Origin: Pratylenchus scribneri
Taxonomy: Eukaryota > Nematoda > Chromadorea > Rhabditida > Pratylenchidae
Direction: 5' to 3'
DNA length: 64,000 nucleotides
NCBI GenBank assembly: GCA_030063045.1
Contig: JAQSEB010000021.1
Coordinates: 124,001-188,000, forward strand
Both the position numbers and the translations under genes were made by a program. Below are positions 1 through 11,606 of the stretch, piece by piece (position 1 is the stretch's first letter; every line of letters starts with the position of its first letter). The notes beneath the pieces were generated by a model. The model was not told the origin of the DNA, searched no databases, and worked only from the letters and a program-made list of their open reading frames with translations.

Positions 1-199
1 ACGTTATATTCAAATTTTTAGCAAATAAATTTGTAATTTAAAAAAGTGCATATTTTTATATTGAATTTTCCTGGCAAATATTTAATTTGAATTAAAAATC
101 CAAATTGTGTAAATTAAAAAATTGTAAATTCATCAGTCTTTTTGGCACTCAATTCAATCATTCTCCAATCATTATTCAATGTATTTGTGAAAATTTTAA
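1..199. other. AT-rich intergenic, no gene seen
   Basis: Very AT-rich sequence without a convincing reading frame. It ends at the TTAA (196-199) that flanks the fold-back element starting at 200. Confidence 0.5.
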
Positions 200-783
200 C
201 GTATGAGGGACTTTTTTCTAGTGAACCTACATGGAGGAGTGATAGCTCATTCGAAAGGGCTCGGAAAACTGAGTCGAACAAGGGGTGGGCGAAGTTGCGC
301 CGAGTTGCTCGGCAAATTTTACAAAGTTGCGCATGTTGCCGCGCAACCTAGAATATTATTTTTTGGCAAAATTACATTCCGGCGATATGTTAGACTTCTT
401 TAAGACTCCTATGCTCCGAGCCCCTAAGCCCTGACCCTAGCCCCAACCCTAATCCTAGCCCCTAAACTTAGCCCCTACTCTGAAATAAAAATGGCCACAA
501 CTTTTTTATTTTTCGGTTTTATGCGAAACCAATGGCAGAGTCGGACTCCTCTCATCGAGACGCGTCGATTGAGCTATAATATGACCGAAAAAAATTTTTA
601 AAAATTTTTCGAGTTTCGACCCATAGGGGGGACCAAGCACTTTTTAAATTTCGGCATACTGTATCGCAGCCCCCTGGGGGTTTTCGAATTTCCTCCACCC
701 CTAGATCGACTCAGTTTTTCGAGCTCTTTTGAATGAGCTATCACTCGTCCATATAGGTTCAAAAGGAAAAAGTCCCTTATAAG
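200..783. mobile_element. fold-back MITE with ~90-bp inverted arms, TTAA flanks
   Basis: The left arm (about 200-290) and right arm (about 695-783) are imperfect reverse complements of each other over roughly 90 bp. Their ends read CGTATGAGGGAC and, on the other strand, CTTATAAGGGAC. TTAA stands directly outside both ends (196-199 and 784-787), the duplication pattern of piggyBac-type elements. The interior has CCCTAR-like runs (about 415-475) and a CATCGAGACGCGTCGATTG block (about 559-577) shared with the large palindromes at 32.2 and 56.8 kb. No transposase is encoded, so it is a non-autonomous element. Assignment to piggyBac rests only on TTAA. Confidence 0.7.
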
Positions 784-3700
784 TTAAGAGTACCTGTATT
801 TGTTTAGCAGCGGATAGTTTAATAATATCTGAATTATTTTGCCAATATTTCTTGTAATTAATTGTTTAACTGCCCCTTCATTGCCAACAAAAATTATAAA
901 GAAAAGGGTAAAAAAATGATTCTTGACATCATCCATTCTCTTTCACAATCAGAGAATCCCCTGAGCTGAAAAATATGGAAAAAATTTCTTCAAATTAGGC
1001 GGACATTCAATTGCAAAAACATTCCATAAAAAATATTAAATTTGTCGCGGCCGTGTACGTGTACCCGGATAAGATATATGATGGATAATGTTCGCCTTCG
1101 CCCCCACTTTTTTAAATATTTCTGGAATATTTTTGCGACCAATTTGCTGGCAATTGTTTTTGATAAATGAAAATTTCATAATAAAAAATAATAATATCGT
1201 ATATAATAAAAAGGGACATATTTGAAGCGAAAATGTCATTATTTTGTGATGAATTGTGATTTGTTGTGAAATGTGATATATCAAATCTAAGTTTGTGCTC
1301 AGATTTATGAAAAAAAATTCAAAATCATAAAAAATGTATATAAAGGGATACGTCTCGACTAGCTGAGTATAAATTTATTATCCTTGGTTTCAGATAAAAT
1401 TCAAAAATATATCTGAAGAAAAATTTACCATTGGCGTTTTCAAAACTTCAAAGTAACTCATATTTTTTAGGATCATTTTTTATATTTCAAATTGATGTGT
1501 CTCATTTGCTTTATTTTATTGAAATATGCAAAAATATACGAATAAAGCCAGTCTTTAACTTCAAATATGATAAAAAAAAAATTATTTATGATATACTAAG
1601 AAATCCAGTAAATCCGAGTCTTTTAATGATTACCTAATCACAAATATTATTAACAATGGAAATTTGTAGACAGGCTTTTACAAAACAAGGTACATTTAAG
1701 TCATAAGTACCAAAGTAGGTACCAAAATATTTAAATTTGTCAAGACCATGGAGCGTACGCAAAAATGGAAAAAAATAAAATGGATATTTGAATAATATTC
1801 GCCCCCATTTTTAAAAATATTTTTGGAATATTTTTGCGACCAATTTGTTGCCAATTGTAAGGAAATTCAGAAAATAAAAAAAGATTGGAATGTGGAAAAT
1901 AAAAATAATATAAATAGTGGATAAATTGGTGCCGACTTCCTCACTTCACTACAAAAATTTCCATTTTAATTTTCTCAATACCAGGAATGGAATTTTGTCA
2001 TTAAAATTAGCCATAAACAATAAACCACCCTCAATTCAATTCCCACTCCTCCCTCATATTTTTAATGTTGAAAATAGCCGCCTTAATTATTCTTAAATTG
2101 GCATAAATTTAGAATAAATCATTTTTAAATTTAAAATTGTTAAAATTAAAATTTAATTGTACAAAAATAAATACAATAATATGCTAAAATGATTCACATT
2201 AATTTTTGACGTGATTTACAAAAATTAGACAGGAAAGAATATAACATCTTTTAGTATTGAGTTTGTCTATTTTCGAGACTAAATTATCTAAATGAATACA
2301 ATTAGAAATGCAGTGGAAAATAAGTCTGCGAAAATTGCTGTTTACTTTTTGCTAAATTAAAAGAATATTTCATTTAAAAATATTTACTTTAAAATTAAAT
2401 TTCTATCTCAATAGAATGGAAAGGGATGTTCGTGCATTCCTTGTTTTTACCAGAAAAATTTATATAAATACAGATATATTATTGACATTAATAGTGAACA
2501 TAATAACTTTTAGGAAAATTAGTAAATTTTAGGTCCTCATTCATAGCTCAATAATAAATTTAGTAAACACCAATCTTTCAAATTAAAATATTTTCCATTT
2601 TTATCAATTATCTAGAGTGATATTAATCGAAATTTTATAGTTTAAATTTCCATATATTTTTATTAATTAATCCATCTTTTTTCATGCATTCTCCAATTAA
2701 AAATTAACAAAAAAAAACAAAATAAAAAGAATCCAAATATTTTTTTTCAACATCCCGAAAAAGTGATGAATTTATAAAAATTCTAAATGAATATTTGGGT
2801 GCAATTGAGTGGGCCTCTCTATATACAGTAATTCCCATTTGAAAAAATATCCGGCACTGCCGCACACCGCCCACTAAAATTCCGAGAATTAAAAAACTAT
2901 TCATGGATTGTGCACCAAAATATTTATCGCACTTTTGGGCAAAATAAAAACATTGCAACAGAATTAATAAAAACATGTTTTTATTGCAATAAATATTCCC
3001 ACTCTCATCATCATTTTTGTCTATTTTGCTATTCTATAGGTCTACAATTAGGTAATAATAAAAATGCCAAATTCATGGAAAAAAATTGGAAAACATCCAT
3101 TCAAAAAATGATATATTCCATTTTTAGACGGCAAATGAATTGGAATATTTAAGGGCAAAATGATCAACAAAAATGAGGAAAAAATGGATAGAAAAAATAT
3201 TATAAAATTATTAAATAAATTTATTTTTATTTTCAAAACATCAAAAATAATTCGTATTTTTCCCTCGCCTTCATATGACCATTTGTACTTAATAAGTGAT
3301 AATTAATTAATATGTTAATTAATGAAATGAATGAATCATTGAATAAAGGAAAGAAATTTTGAGAATTCTCATGAACAAATACAAAAAAGATAGAATACAA
3401 AAAATAAGGAATAAATTTACAATAAATAGGTAAAAATGCTTATTTTTCCATTGAGACAATTATTCTAGCCCAATGACCAATTTTAATGAACTAAAAAATA
3501 AAAATATCAACGAATAATAACAGAAAATTTTATTTTTATATTCCCCAATTAAAATTAATTTTTTATTTGTAAATAAATTTATGTGGTCGGATAGCTCGCA
3601 AAAATAGCAAAAGCGCAAATTCAATTTTGGGTAAAAATCAAAGAATATATTTTTGTCAGAATAAAATCCAAAAGAAATGAGGCCAAAATAATAAAAGAAA

Positions 3701-5122
3701 TTTAATTTAAGAATTATTAAATTAGAATTTAATTTGTGACATTTCATTTTAGAAAAAAAATTAATAATAAAATTTTAAGTAAAAAATACTCATAAATTTG
3801 ATTATTCCAAACTGCTTTAAAAATAAGAAATTTATTTTGAAAATAATTTTTGAAAACAAATCAAATTTCAAAAATCAGAGGGACACTTTATAATTTTGAA
3901 CAGATATATTCTTTTCAAAAATAGATTTTAGCATGATTTTCGGCCTAATTTATAATTAAATTACCCAAAATATATTCTCTAAATTTACCAGCAATTCAAG
4001 TGGCCTCAAAGTTGCATTTCCGTTTAATCCAATTTAACCCAATAATTTTAATTTTCCAAAAATCTCTTAAGTCCAAAAATGTCCACATTCAAAGGATCTA
4101 TTTGGCTTTCCTATATAATTAAATTGGCCAAATTGGTAAAAGTAAGGCACAAATTAGTATAAAATCATCAATTCATCGAAGCAATAATTTTCATAATTTA
4201 TGACAAAAAACAAATCATGTGAAAAATTTGTTCATAAAATTTTTCAAAATTTTAAGAATTTAATCTGCTGACTTTACCCAAATTTCAAGTTCATAATTGC
4301 TACCTCAATTTTAGGTTCTTAAATTGCCAATTTTAAAAATATTTATTATTAGAATGGCAATAAGTCATTTATCATTTTCAAATTAAAAATAACATTTTTA
4401 ATAATGTACATTTATTTAAATACATCCCGTTCTTCTTCAATTTCAATTTCCAACAATTTTATTCATTTAAATTATAGTTCAATTTTAAATATCATTTTAA
4501 TAAATTCTTCATTTCAAAATTATTCAAAGATCTTTCCCGAAAAAATGTTATTTCCTCATCACGCACATTTTGGACCACCAAAGTTGGTCCAATTTCACTT
4601 CCTTTTTACAATAATAATTTCTTAATTATTGCCATCCGGAAAAATGTACATTTTAAATTTATTTATTTTTGGTAAATTAGAATTTTTTTATAAATTTTTA
4701 TATTATTTGAAAATAAAAACTGACGAAATAATATATTAGCTTTGTTCACATTTTAAAGCATAAGAAAATTAATTTTTTTTTTTCATTTTATTTACCTAAG
4801 ACAGAACTCAAAAAATATTTAAAAAATTTTTACCCAAAAATTAATTAATTTTTATTCATGAAAATAATTTGCATGAAAAAATTATGATGACTGGTTTCTT
4901 CAATGGAAAGTGCATTCATTCCTAGCAAATTTGCTACCAAATTAATAAATTACTGCAAAACTGCACATTTTATTGAACACTTTTTGACACCATTCCGGCG
5001 GGAAATTATATTCCTATTTTGAGTTTTGTTAAACAATGGTGGGACTTACGTATCAATAAATATCCGGATCCGGTGATCATCATCATAAAAAAGCCAAAAA
5101 TTAATTCTTAGAATTTACTTAC

Positions 5123-5186
5123 GAAAAAATGATTCAATGCCAATTGACCACACATCTAGTCCGAATTCTAATTCTACTGCCATAAT
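5123..5186 (-). pseudogene. possible protein-kinase remnant (subdomains VIII-IX)
   Basis: Read on the minus strand between an AG (5187-5188) and a GTAAGT, this stretch gives about 21 residues containing MAVE followed ten residues later by DVWSIG. That spacing recalls the MAPE...DVWSxG segment of Ser/Thr kinases, especially STE20-like ones, but the proline of MAPE is replaced and the loop between the motifs is short. I found no flanking exon with GxGxxG, HRD or DFG. It may be a lone exon of a decayed kinase gene, or chance. Confidence 0.25.
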
Positions 5187-5609
5187 CTATCGTAAAAAAT
5201 TAATTATTTCAGTCCAAATTCTAGAATAAATATTAGCATTTATTGCAAAAAATTGCCTTCATAATTTTTCTTCATTATTTTAAATGTCAACATTTTCTAT
5301 TGTTTTCTGCATAGAGCTAATGTTAAGTCTAATTTAGTCTAATATTTTACTAAAAAAATTGAACATCCGCATCAAAAAATTATACTTAAGAATAAATTTT
5401 TCGATTAAGAATTATTTTTTTGCACATAACTTTTTATAAAGACATAAAACGTTCATTACCGAATTATGTTAAGATTTACGATTTTGATATAAATATAATA
5501 GATTTAGGCTTGAGTCCGTGTACTATCTTATTAAGTCTGGTTAGGTTTTAAATTGTACCAGATTTGGCCAATTATGCCCTAAATTAGTTTTTCAACTTTG
5601 AATAAAAAA

Positions 5610-5790
5610 TTTGGACTTGTCGGTTATCCCGGATCTGATTTTTGCCTCCCAAAATTACCTTAAGTTACCCCCAATATTAGTCAATCTAAAATCTCCTAAA
5701 ATCATGTTTTTGCATCATTTTACAATTAAATATGAGTAATAAATAAGAATATCAAAAAAAGTTATTTCAAACTGGTCAACCGACCAGATT
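5610..5790. repeat. diverged relative of the MITE at 14779-14968
   Basis: The central part (about 5680-5750) aligns over some 65 bases with 14850-14920, including a shared run TTTTACAATTAAATA. The ends form a weak inverted repeat around CGGTTATCC and GGTCAACCG. It is an old, decayed copy, and I could not define a target duplication. Confidence 0.45.
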
Positions 5791-6935
5791 CCAAAATTTA
5801 TTGAAAACAAAAATAGACTTTTTTAAAAATGTAGTTTAAATTTTTTTCTCTGCACTTTTTAAAATAAATTTGAATTTAAATTTTTAGCCAGAACAAAATT
5901 GTGTAATTTTTGTAACGGATATTTGCCCAAAAATATTTGCATGTAAATATTTTCATTTGGTTGTTCACTTTCTATGCCCGATTGATCTTCATGCTCCTTT
6001 TTAATAAACTACATTTTTGGTACAAAATTTTGCGTGCCGACTATTTCTGCTCTTTTTGTGCCACCCTCCCATTCCGTTCCATTCCATTTTCATTATTGCT
6101 TCCGATCTATTCATTGTGTTCCGCAGAATATCCTAAAAAAATGCCGGATTTAAGGGCAAATGGGAGTATGGGCTTACTGCCAACTGCCAATATTGCGTAA
6201 ATATATTTATTCTGAGATTTGCCATAGACTAAACCTACCCACATTCATTATTTGCCAAAAATTCATCATAATAAAAATGCCAAAAATGCACATTTTCACA
6301 ATTAATGCAATAGAATTCATCCAAACAATGACATCAAAATATCTAAAAAAATTTAAAAATTAGTTAACATTTATTGCATATTAATTTTAAATTTCTTTTT
6401 TTTTCTAATTTGCATTTTTAATCTCATTTATTGCCAAAATGATGTTTAAAAATGATTAAACATCATGAAAAGGGCAATGTATTGCAAAAATTGCAAAAAA
6501 TGAAATTATTGTAGGGGTGGGAAAAAAATGCTAATATATTCGATTTTTGTTGTGTTTTCAAAATAAAATAACAAATTCATTAAGACCAAATTCCCACAAA
6601 ACATGAATAATTTTTAGATGGTATTAAAAAAACAATAAATTAATCATAAAAAATAAAATTATTTTAATTCAAAAATCCTTAAAAAATTAACAAACTAAAT
6701 TGTTCTGCTGCATAAACTACTTCCATTTGAATGCCAATTTTTTGAACCATTTGGATCAATCTACATTTGAATTGATGATTTTGTGGCAAAGCTACACATT
6801 CTTTTAATTTCACTAATCAAATTCCACACAATTTTGGTCCAAAATTAAACTCATAATTCAATCTATTTTATTGAGAATTGACAAAATAATATTATTATAA
6901 ATGAGGATATTAATTAAATCCTCAATTTTTGGACT

Positions 6936-6955
6936 CCCCCCCCCCCCCCCCCCCC
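6936..6955 (+). repeat. C20 homopolymer
   Basis: Twenty consecutive C in otherwise AT-rich DNA. Similar C/G tracts occur at 37005-37018 and inside the element at 18673-19203. Tract length may be unreliable in the assembly. Confidence 0.9.
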
Positions 6956-7389
6956 TAAATTCTTTGATCTTAAATAAAAATGAAAATTGGAAACAATTTT
7001 GGCATAATTAAATTCAAAGCGAGAAAGTACACCACATTTCCGCCTAACCCACCTTCCACAATTCATTTCTAATCCAAAAATATCCATTTTTCAATTTAAT
7101 AATGATGGCGAATTTCTTAAGACCTCTGTTTTTGACAAAAAATATTAAAAATAATTTAGCTACAAAAATCTAGCGTAACCGAATTTTGTGCATTCGCCTT
7201 TCCCCATATCTTGTAAATCTTTTGAACATTTATAAAATAATAATTGATGCTTTTGGGTTAACCATTTTCGGTTCTTTTACAGTTCCCATGTTCAATCAAC
7301 AATTCTGATGAAAAATTATACGTCCTAATATTTTATACGTACAGTAATATTTTTATCAGTGTCCCATCAATTTTAATGTGTCCAAAACT

Positions 7390-7545
7390 TAAACTCCACC
7401 TTACCCTAAACCCATCCGGGCCCTACCCTACCTAAACCTAACCATACACTACCCTAAACCCCATCCTGCTTCACTAGTCTGCTTTACCCTAGTTTAGGGT
7501 AAGGTGGGATTATATTTTGAGTAAACCTAAACCCGGATGGGTTTA
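7390..7545. repeat. transposon fragment with CCCTAAACC motifs
   Basis: CCACCTTACCCTAAAC near 7396 is repeated inverted near 7494. The stretch AAACCCATCCGGG and the following CCTA/CTAAACC runs also occur in the interior of the 18673-19203 element. It looks like the inside of a related fold-back element without preserved ends. Confidence 0.5.
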
Positions 7546-8101
7546 GTATTTAAATGATGAAGAAGATCATCCTCAGCTTCATCTATTCTTCTTCATCCTC
7601 ATCCATCATCCTTTTTACCTTACATCCCGTAAATTGTAATAGTACTCATATTTTTAGTAAATTAATTTATTTACCCAAAATAAAGAGTAAAGTGGAAATT
7701 ATTTTTAGAATGACCTTTAGTAAAAATTAATAATTAAATATTAATATTTTTCTCTTGGAAAATATAAATTTCCTGTCTTTTTTAATTTTGCAACATTAAT
7801 GAATGGACGGATGGTTCACTAAAATTAATTGCTCATTAAGGCATTTTTGATGGCGTAAATAATTGCAAATTATTTTGTGCAATAAAACACAAATATCACA
7901 TATGCCATCATTTTTTTGGGTTCATTTTCTTTATTCAAAATTATATTAATTAATGTAAAAATAAATCTACTGGAAAAATATAATTAAAAAATGATAAAAA
8001 GGATTAATTGTGGTAAAATAATCTGCCGAAATTAGTTCCAAATATTATTATTTTTCCTATTAAAACAAAAAAAAACGGTGAGGTATTTCCTCATTCTAAA
8101 C

Positions 8102-8233
8102 TAGGGCTGGCCTCCGGCGCTCAGATTTTCGGGGAAGGGAATTGCTAAGAGGCAAGCTCCGGGGCCGGGGATTTTACAAATTTCTAGGACGAGGGACAAA
8201 AAGGCTCGGGGACGGGAGCGGGGGCCAACCCTA
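8102..8233. mobile_element. GC-rich hAT-like MITE
   Basis: A 132-bp G-rich element just upstream of the srt gene. Its termini read TAGGGCTGGCC on the left and, on the opposite strand, TAGGGTTGGCC on the right. They are flanked by 8-bp repeats TTCTAAAC (8094-8101) and TTTTAAAC (8234-8241), which differ at one base. The TAGGG terminus and 8-bp duplication fit the hAT superfamily. The interior is made of GGGG/CCGG-rich runs and encodes nothing. Confidence 0.65.
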
Positions 8234-8360
8234 TTTTAAACCAATATTCTCTGAAAAATAAATTCCAATAAATATTTTGCATCTTCTTTCTCACCAAATC
8301 TCACTTAAAATTGATAATTTTTATAGAGCTAATTTAATCAAAATCACCCTAAACCCAAAA

Positions 8361-10463
8361 ATGGACGTCTTCTTCGACCCAATTCGCTATAATCACTATT
8401 ATAATTGTACAATGTACAACCTCACTGATATTCCCATTGAGGAGAGGCGAAAACCATTGGCCAGTGCATTTTTCTTCATTCTTGGCACAATTTTGGCGGT
8501 AAATTCATCAAATTAATTTCTAAAATACCAAAAATTCAGCTCATTTATTTCCCTTGTCTCTATGCAATGTCAAGGCCAAAATTGTTGGCCCAATCCTGCT
8601 ATAAATTGATGCTTTTTATGGGCATTGTGAATGTTATCGAAATGACTGGTTTGGCATATCAAGGAGGATTTTTTGCATTCGAAGGGGCCGTATTTTGCTC
8701 TCATCCAACTTTGAGCTTCTTTACTGGCGTTTTGGTCACAAGTGAGCAATTTTAGCAATTTAAAAATATATTTTCCCCTATTTATTTTTAGCCCTTTATT
8801 ATACCGAAACCAATACTGGTTGTATTTTGGCCCTAAATCGTGTGTTGAATTTGTTGTCGCCAAGTTGGGCCGAAAGACTCTTCGCAGGGAAACGAACATT
8901 TGTGAGTAGGAATTAATTCTTATTTTGAAATTAATTTTCGAGTGAATAACAATTAATTTTGAATTTATTACTTAATGAAAAATCGGCTTTTTGAATCCAG
9001 TGAAAAAACTCTGGTACTTCTTGGATTTGGTTCCCTTTTAAGAAAGTGAAGGGTCCCCCATGGTTCATTAGGTTAGGTTTACGATTAGGGTCATTCGGAG
9101 ATAGGTTACGGATTCTTACATAGATTTTTACCCCTCTCACGAAAAAAAAGACCCAAAGCCAACAAGTACCCTAAACTCTTTCCCACCTAAATCTTAATTT
9201 TATTAGCCCAAAATTTAACCTCTATATCTATACCCGATTTTATTTCTGGCAAAATTATATGGCTTAAAAATGATTATTTTTCGACATGAAAAATTTAGAA
9301 AAATTCTCCATGATAATTTCATCTTTCCCCTTATCAACAGATTTGGCTGATTATGCCAATTGTTTTGCCTGCTTATTTTGCCATTTTCTCGCCTCCATAC
9401 ATGTACAATGCAGTGCTGAACAGTTGGACACTGAATCCGCATCATGGTTACATCCAAAATTTGGACCCCGAATTGGATGCTTATGTAAAAAATATTTAAT
9501 AAAAATTAAATAATTTATTTATTTTATTTTTTAGTATTTCCAAGTGGCCCATCAATTCTACAGTTGCGGTGTCATTTTCACCCTTTTGACCACATATTCC
9601 ACATTTTTGATCACTTTGGTCATCAAAAGGGAGAAAACATTCAGCCAAGGGACACGCGATCGAAGCGTAAGTAAATAATTTATAGAAATAAAAATTATTT
9701 TTTCCAATTTTAAGGTTTTCATTCAAGTCTTTTGGATCTCACTTTTGTGCAGTTTTGCCGGAATTTGTTATACTTTTGATCGACAATTATCCCAAATCGC
9801 CTTTATGGTTCCCCTCTACACCTATGGGCTCATCATCTATCAAGGCGAGTTTAATTTTATATTTTTTTTACAATTTTGTAAAAAATTATCTATGAAAGAA
9901 AATAAAATATCTAAAGATCAAAAAACAAGAAAAAAGCTAAAAAAAAATATATTTTATTCAACAAACAGTTTTATTAAGCTAAAATTAAAATTGAAAAATA
10001 AAAGATGATTTTTCCAATAAAGGACACATTTTTGACTAATTTTTTGTACAAAATAATTAGTCATTCATATTGTTGATTTTAATTTCTTCTGAATTTTCGT
10101 AGGAAGTCCAGCAATGATATATTTGTTGATGAACAAAACAATTCGAGCCCAAATCGTAAATTGGAAGACACCTCGGCTCACCAAACCATCTGTTGCCGTC
10201 AGCACCGGTTCCAGGGTGGTCCCATTGATGGCTTCTGGCTGGAATGCATCCAAACTTTTCAAACCCTCATCCCTCATTCGAACTTTGTCAGTTCGACCAT
10301 CCCCAATGCCAATTACGGCTTCCATGTATTCTTTGAGTGGAGCAAGCATTGTTGGAAGGTCGGCGGCACGAAGGCCAAGACAGGCATGGACCGGACATGG
10401 TGGAGGAGGAAATTATTGAACCAAGAACAATTGCTGGAATTAGAAGAATGGACACAAATTTGA
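8361..10463 (+). CDS. Srt-class serpentine chemoreceptor
   Basis: Predicted nematode seven-transmembrane G protein-coupled receptor of the Srt family, which is expected in the ciliary or plasma membrane of chemosensory neurons. Exons: 8361-8498, 8540-8741, 8792-8901, 9341-9484, 9535-9666, 9715-9844, 10103-10155, 10203-10463 (about 389 residues; all phases close). The N terminus shows FFDPIRYNHYYNCTMYNL, followed by TM1. TM2-TM3 contain GLAYQGGFF and a Cys before the TM3 segment TETNTGCILALNRVLNL. The TM7 end reads YGLIIYQGSPAMIYLLMNKT, typical of Srt proteins. The intron after exon 6 begins with GC. Intron 3 (8902-9340) contains a GGTAC-ended MITE. The start is the first in-frame ATG with an intact N-terminal motif. 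Less certain: the last exon after the 47-nt intron 7, which gives a long polar tail. The family usually has about 330 residues. Confidence 0.82.
9013..9170. mobile_element. GGTAC-ended MITE inside srt intron 3
   Basis: The left end reads GGTACTTCTTGGATTTGG. The right end, on the other strand, reads GGTACTTGTTGGCTTTGG. The interior carries ATTAGGTTAGG and GATTAGGGTCATTC, as in the 24263-24455 element. The flanks share AAACTCT, but it is not placed exactly at both ends, so the target duplication is imperfect. Confidence 0.6.
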
Positions 10464-11082
10464 AATATATTTGACCAATTTTTTAATCCCTTTAATCCAT
10501 TTCCCTTTCCTCAATTTCTTAATTTTTTATATTTCTTTTATGTTTTATTTCCAAATGTAAATTTAATTATAAATTGCATTTATAAAGGAAGGAAATATAT
10601 TTTGGGCACATTTTTGCTTTATTTAATGTTACAGCAGCAGATGATCTTTCTTTTGTGCATAATCTCGCATAATGTAAAACAAAAGAGTGAAGCAGAAATG
10701 ATTTTAATTGTTATAATTTCCAATTCTAGGGGTAATGATGGAAATGAAATTAAATTGAGATGTTTTTAATTAAAGCACATTTATAATTTTATTAAATTAA
10801 AATTTAATAAGGACAAAATTAATGCATATAAATATAATATAAATTATTAATATTGGGAAAATTATGCACAAGAAATAATCGGATCAGGTCAATAAAATCT
10901 TAATTCATTTTTTCGAATTAGATTTATGATTTCAATTGAAGAAGAAACCGAACTCTTCGCATTCAACTAAATTATTTATAATTTATTTATCAATTTCATT
11001 TTATCAAAAAATAGTCCTTTCTGATAAAAAATTGTTTACTTTTTTATTTTACAAAATCACTTAAAATATGAAAAAAAATTGT

Positions 11083-11167
11083 GGCATGGCTGGTGTGGGT
11101 TCGAACCCCACACTTGTGTGCGTCATCCTTTCCCTTTTACGGGTTGCTTTACCGGTTAAGCCATGCC
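11083..11167 (-). repeat. tRNA-like unit / tRNA-derived SINE, copy 1
   Basis: On the minus strand GGCATGG opens the unit and CCATGCC closes it, a 7-bp stem. A box A-like TGGCTTAACCGG and a perfect box B/T arm with stem GTGTGGG-CCCACAC around GTTCGAA lie between them. The unit is followed by ACAATTTTTTTT, a polymerase III terminator. I cannot fold a normal anticodon arm from the middle part, so a functional tRNA is unlikely. A decayed tRNA or tRNA-derived SINE fits better. Confidence 0.6.
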
Positions 11168-11509
11168 AGCCAATAATTGTCTTCTCTATATATCCTTTTA
11201 GCAAAACAAAAAAGGGATAATAGGAGGCCACTTTTTCTTTTTCTTTGTTTCCCATACCAACCAATGGAATTTTCCCGGCACTCTGGGTTGTGTAGGAATA
11301 GAAATAGGAAGAACAACGGATATAATTTAAAATAAAATTCGATTCTTTGCTAAATTAATACGCTTTCATATTTATAAAATCATTTAAATATTGACAAAAT
11401 TATCTATCTTTGAAAGTGGCACTAGTTTTATTATATTCTTATTCTACTCTAATGCCCTACCAATTGTGAGTAATGCCACTAAATGCGGCAAAAATATTGA
11501 AAAAATTGT

Positions 11510-11606
11510 GGCATGACGCATGACTACTGTGTGCAATGGGGTCGAACCCGCCCTTTGGGGCATTTGGCTGTATTCGTCCTTAAGTACTAACCGATTGAGC
11601 CATGCC
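11510..11606 (-). repeat. tRNA-like unit / tRNA-derived SINE, copy 2
   Basis: Same layout as the unit 340 bp upstream: box A TGGCTCAATCGGTTAG, box B GGGTTCGACCCC, closing CATGCC and the trailing ACAATTTTTT, all on the minus strand. The middle section differs completely in sequence and is longer. No credible anticodon stem. Confidence 0.55.

Larger units (their letters stand above)
788..8101. other. gene-poor AT-rich stretch with scattered repeats
   Basis: About 7.3 kb with no gene I can support. It contains two related segments at about 1042-1156 and 1743-1856, a diverged MITE relative at about 5610-5790, a possible kinase exon at 5123-5186, a C20 homopolymer at 6936-6955, and an element fragment rich in CCCTAAACC at about 7390-7545. 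Base composition rises near 6000-6190, where an open stretch ends at a GTAAAT, but it resembles nothing I know. Confidence 0.45.

Noticed and set aside
10065..10349. Minus-strand reading frame opposite the end of the srt gene
   Set aside because: No splice partners or motif; the + strand model closes in phase with a 47-nt intron.
11083..11167. Functional tRNA gene
   Set aside because: Boxes A and B and the terminator are good, but no normal anticodon stem and loop can be folded and sister copies have unrelated middles.
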